Assembly: GCF_002482385.1 (NCBI RefSeq)
Contig: NZ_DLFW01000002.1
Span: forward strand, 217,365 to 281,364
Direction of reading: 5' to 3'
DNA from: Dysgonomonas sp. UBA7710
Lineage (GTDB): Bacteria; Bacteroidota; Bacteroidia; Bacteroidales; Dysgonomonadaceae
Length of the DNA: 64,000 bases
Part shown: positions 63,754 through 64,000 of the stretch, one piece after another
Position numbering within the stretch: the stretch's first letter is position 1
Layout of the letters: every line of letters starts with the position of its first letter
Made by a program: the position numbers and the translations under genes
Notes under the pieces: generated by a model
Database searches by the model: none
What the model was told of the DNA's origin: nothing
Seen by the model: the letters and a program-made list of their open reading frames with translations, nothing else

Positions 63754-64000
63754 ATTTTAGTATCTATTTTATTCACAGTTTATTATAAAAAGATATACGG
63801 CAAATCCTTATCGCTTGATCTGCCTTTGTCTAATTATGTATTTTATTTACAGCAAAAGGCTTGCCAAAGTTGCAGGAGTTAATGTACTGATGATGTAGGG
63901 TTATAAAACTCCGTGCGATTCCTTCATGCATTAGGATTAAATAAAAAAGTAACAAAGGTAACAGAAATATCAGTTAACAGTTAACAGTCATCAGTTAACA
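63754..64000. repeat. grpE upstream region ending in GTTAAC-type repeats
   Basis: About 250 bp. It is AT-rich up to 63950, then holds AAAAAGTAACAAAGGTAACAG and CAGTTAACAGTTAACAG words to the window edge, the same family as at 10.3, 34.1 and 54.5 kb. No CIRCE-type inverted repeat was seen before grpE. Confidence 0.45.

Overview
The window reads as chromosome of a member of the Bacteroidales, most likely a Dysgonomonas-like organism. The evidence is an AT-rich genome with the Bacteroidetes -7 promoter word TAnnTTTG before many genes, an LpxC-FabZ fusion, a SusC/SusD pair, Bacteroidetes-restricted families (DUF3822, DUF4251, DUF5606, DUF4353) and many lipoprotein signals. The genus is inference; no rRNA or tRNA gene was seen. 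Layout: 0.1-3.1 kb carries a RecD-like helicase and DUF3822-rsmD. 3.5-10.1 kb carries a glutamate-synthase-type flavoprotein, two surface lipoproteins and an OPT peptide transporter. 10.6-14.8 kb carries tcdA, purD and small membrane or lipoprotein genes. 14.9-19.1 kb is the lipid A block lpxD, lpxC-fabZ, lpxA with an FkbM methyltransferase, followed by typA. 21.7-31.4 kb is accessory: a GH78-like rhamnosidase, a Nim-like flavoprotein, a phosphodiesterase, susD and susC, and an apparent tyrosine-integrase remnant. 31.4-35.2 kb has a nudix, cupin, cyclophilin and membrane-protein group and an orphan phage-type HTH protein in repeat-rich DNA. 35.9-44.7 kb has pyrH, frr, rsgA, cls, a thioredoxin-like protein and a gmd-fcl-ompA unit. 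45-57 kb has DUF5606, a secreted MsrB-MsrA, rmuC, leuS, a YitT protein, an SDR, a PAP2 phosphatase, ruvB and a LolC/E-like permease. 57-64 kb has a B12-dependent ribonucleotide reductase, a zinc-ribbon protein, a Nif3-like protein, dnaJ and grpE. Most genes are housekeeping: nucleotide synthesis, translation, outer-membrane assembly, protein folding and repair. The most unusual object is leuS. A cassette of about 446 bp bounded by 32-bp inverted repeats (27 of 32 matching) lies in frame inside the editing domain. It encodes a DUF559/Vsr-like endonuclease domain and contains no stop, so the synthetase should be made as one chimeric 1070-residue protein. The second is a family of three near-identical loci (3.1, 24.7 and 48.3 kb), each with a palindrome, a promoter, a transcript of about 70 nt and an intrinsic terminator, which looks like a multicopy small RNA. 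Around these the intergenic DNA is full of short degenerate repeats: GTTAAC-type words, a 96-bp inverted duplicate at 34.2 and 54.5 kb, a MITE-like palindrome at 35.2 kb and a recurring TATAGATAAA motif. One repeat type appears to be translated as the tail of a protein, and another abuts a TTG start codon.
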